A DNA stretch of 64,000 nt, taken from Pempheris klunzingeri (Eukaryota > Chordata > Actinopteri > Acropomatiformes > Pempheridae). Both the position numbers and the translations under genes were made by a program. This document shows positions 62,597-64,000 of this stretch, one piece after another. Within the stretch, counting starts at the first letter, position 1; every line of letters starts with the position of its first letter. The notes beneath the pieces are model-generated. The model was not told the DNA's origin, ran no database searches, and saw only the letters and a list, made by a program, of their open reading frames with translations. Location of the stretch: contig NC_092028.1 of the NCBI RefSeq assembly GCF_042242105.1, forward strand, positions 11,083,338 to 11,147,337. Direction: 5' to 3'.

Positions 62597-64000
62597 CAGT
62601 TAAGACCGAAATTATTCATACCCCTGGCAAGTTTTGGCTTAAAGTTACTTTTATTCAACCAGCAAATTTTTTCTTGATTGGAAATGACACAGGCGTCTCC
62701 CAGAAGATTATAAAACGATGTACAAGAGGCATCATTGTGGAAAAAAATATTTCTCAGCTTTTATTTACATTTGAACAAAAAGTGGCAAGTCCAAAATTAT
62801 TTAGCCTTTATTGGCTATTACAGCAATCAAACGCTTCCTATAATTGCTGACCAGCTTTTTGCATGTCTCACTGGTATTTTTGCCCATTCATCTTTAGCGA
62901 TGAGCTCCAACTCTTTCAGGTTGGAGGGTCTCCTTGCCATCACCCTGATCTTTAGCTCCCTCCAAAGATTCTCAATTGGATTCAAGTCAGGACTCTGGCT
63001 GGGCTACTGCAAAACGTTAATGTTTTTGTCCGCTAACCATTTCTTCACCACTTTTGCTGTGTGTTTTGGGTCGTTGTCGTGCTGAAATGTCCACTGGTGC
63101 CCAAGGCCAAGTTTCTCTGCAGACTGCTTGATGTTGTTGTTGAGAATCTTGATGTATTGCTCTTTTTTCATGGTGCCATTTACTGTGATTAGGTTCCCTG
63201 GTCCATTGGCTGAAGAACACCCCCAAAGCATTAGGTTCCCACCACCATGTTTGACAGTGGAGATGGTGTTCTTAGGGTTGAAGGCTTCTCCTTTTTTACG
63301 CCAAATGAAGGACACATCATTGTGGCCAAACAATTCAATTTTTGTTTCATCTGACCATAAAACAGAAGACCAGAAGTCCTCTTCTTTGTCCATATGAGCA
63401 TTTGCAAAGGCCAAGCGGGCTTTTGTGTGCCTTATCTGGAGAAGTGGCGTCCTCCTTGGTCTGCGTCCGTGGAACCCAGCAGTGTGCAGTGTCCGTTGGA
63501 CTGTCTGCCTTGAGATGTTGCCACCAGCAGAGCCCAGATTCACTAGGATGGCCTTGGTGGTGATCCTGGGATTCTTTTTCACCTCTCTCACTATCCTCCT
63601 GGCCAGCACAGGTGTCACTTTTGGCTTCTGACCACGTCCTCTGAGATTTTCCACAGTGCAGAACGTCTTGTATTTTTTGATAATACTTTGCACTGTAGCC
63701 ACTGGAACTTGAAAACATTTAGATATGGCCTTATAGCCCTTTCCTGACTTGTGAGCAGCCACAATGCGCAGCCGCAGGTCCTCAGTGAGCTCCTTTGTCT
63801 TAGCCATGACTGTCCACAAACCAACTGCAGAGAGCTGCTGTTTTTCACCTGTTGAGTTGATTAAAACTGTTCCTGCTGCTGCTGTTCCCAATGAATCAGG
63901 GTAATTAGGATGCTTTAGAACAGCTTGGACTATTTGGAATGGTATAGAACTTTGGATTTTCCCATTGACTGTGACAGTATAAAGGGTATCAAGGGTATGA
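62597..64000 (-). mobile_element. Tc1-like transposon, nearly intact, cut by window edge
   Basis: The left end CAGTTAAGACCGAAATTATTC follows TA at 62595-62596. The complementary right end lies just past the window, since the last bases (GGGTATGA) enter it. The transposase, on minus, is listed separately. It sits in ep300 intron 3. Confidence 0.9.
62827..63807 (-). pseudogene. Tc1-like transposase with one nonsense codon
   Basis: The ATG at 63807 gives MAKTKELTEDLRLRIVAAHK. I chose it over an in-frame ATG 28 codons upstream because Tc1 transposases start here. The reading frame is intact for 327 codons except for a TAG at 63006-63004 (codon 268), where the family has Trp in '[11 protein letters not shown]'. 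An N-terminal helix-turn-helix pair with a GRGQKPK hook comes first. The DDE residues are all present: Asp in WSDETKI, Asp in DNDPKHT and Glu in [11 protein letters not shown], the last after the TAG. The protein would otherwise cut and paste the element at TA sites. The single lesion suggests a young copy, or a sequencing or assembly base error. Confidence 0.9.

Overview
This window is a piece of a bony-fish chromosome, most likely a spiny-rayed teleost. The genes are vertebrate, split by GT-AG introns, and match the human 22q13.2 neighbourhood. The introns carry Tc1/mariner, hAT, Harbinger and L2-type repeats of the kinds common in teleosts. There is no bacterial or viral gene system here. 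Exon borders were worked out by hand from reading frame, splice signals and remembered human protein sequences; no alignment was run.

Layout, left to right: zc3h7b (minus; only the 5' exons, 283-5062), a divergent promoter region with a possible solo LTR, rangap1 (plus, complete, 8177-15927), chadl (plus, complete, 17801-23331), a CCAAT-box promoter with an unrecognised short spliced gene (about 23631-26381), a tRNA-Gln(CTG) gene (26727-26798), rbx1 (plus, complete, 27016-28888), st13 (minus, complete, 30871-36562), xpnpep3 (plus, complete, 39575-50895) and ep300 (plus; first three coding exons, from 56272). Spliced lengths come out in frame and close to the human proteins: RanGAP1 574 aa, Chadl 774 aa, Rbx1 108 aa, St13 356 aa, Xpnpep3 506 aa.

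These genes do not form an operon. They share a locus through ancient synteny: Ran GTPase cycling (rangap1), cullin-RING ubiquitin ligases (rbx1), Hsp70 co-chaperoning (st13), mitochondrial aminopeptidase (xpnpep3), histone acetylation (ep300), RNA binding (zc3h7b) and extracellular matrix (chadl). Compared with human, the zc3h7b-rangap1-chadl block lies on the rbx1 side, and no L3MBTL2 exons were recognised between chadl and ep300.

The non-genic DNA is dominated by decayed DNA transposons. The most unusual structures are a perfect 28-bp-arm palindrome made of two tRNA-Ala(TGC) 5' halves joined tail to tail inside an st13 intron, an evenly spaced array of four CCAAT boxes in front of the unrecognised transcript, and a nearly intact Tc1-like transposon at the right edge, in ep300 intron 3.
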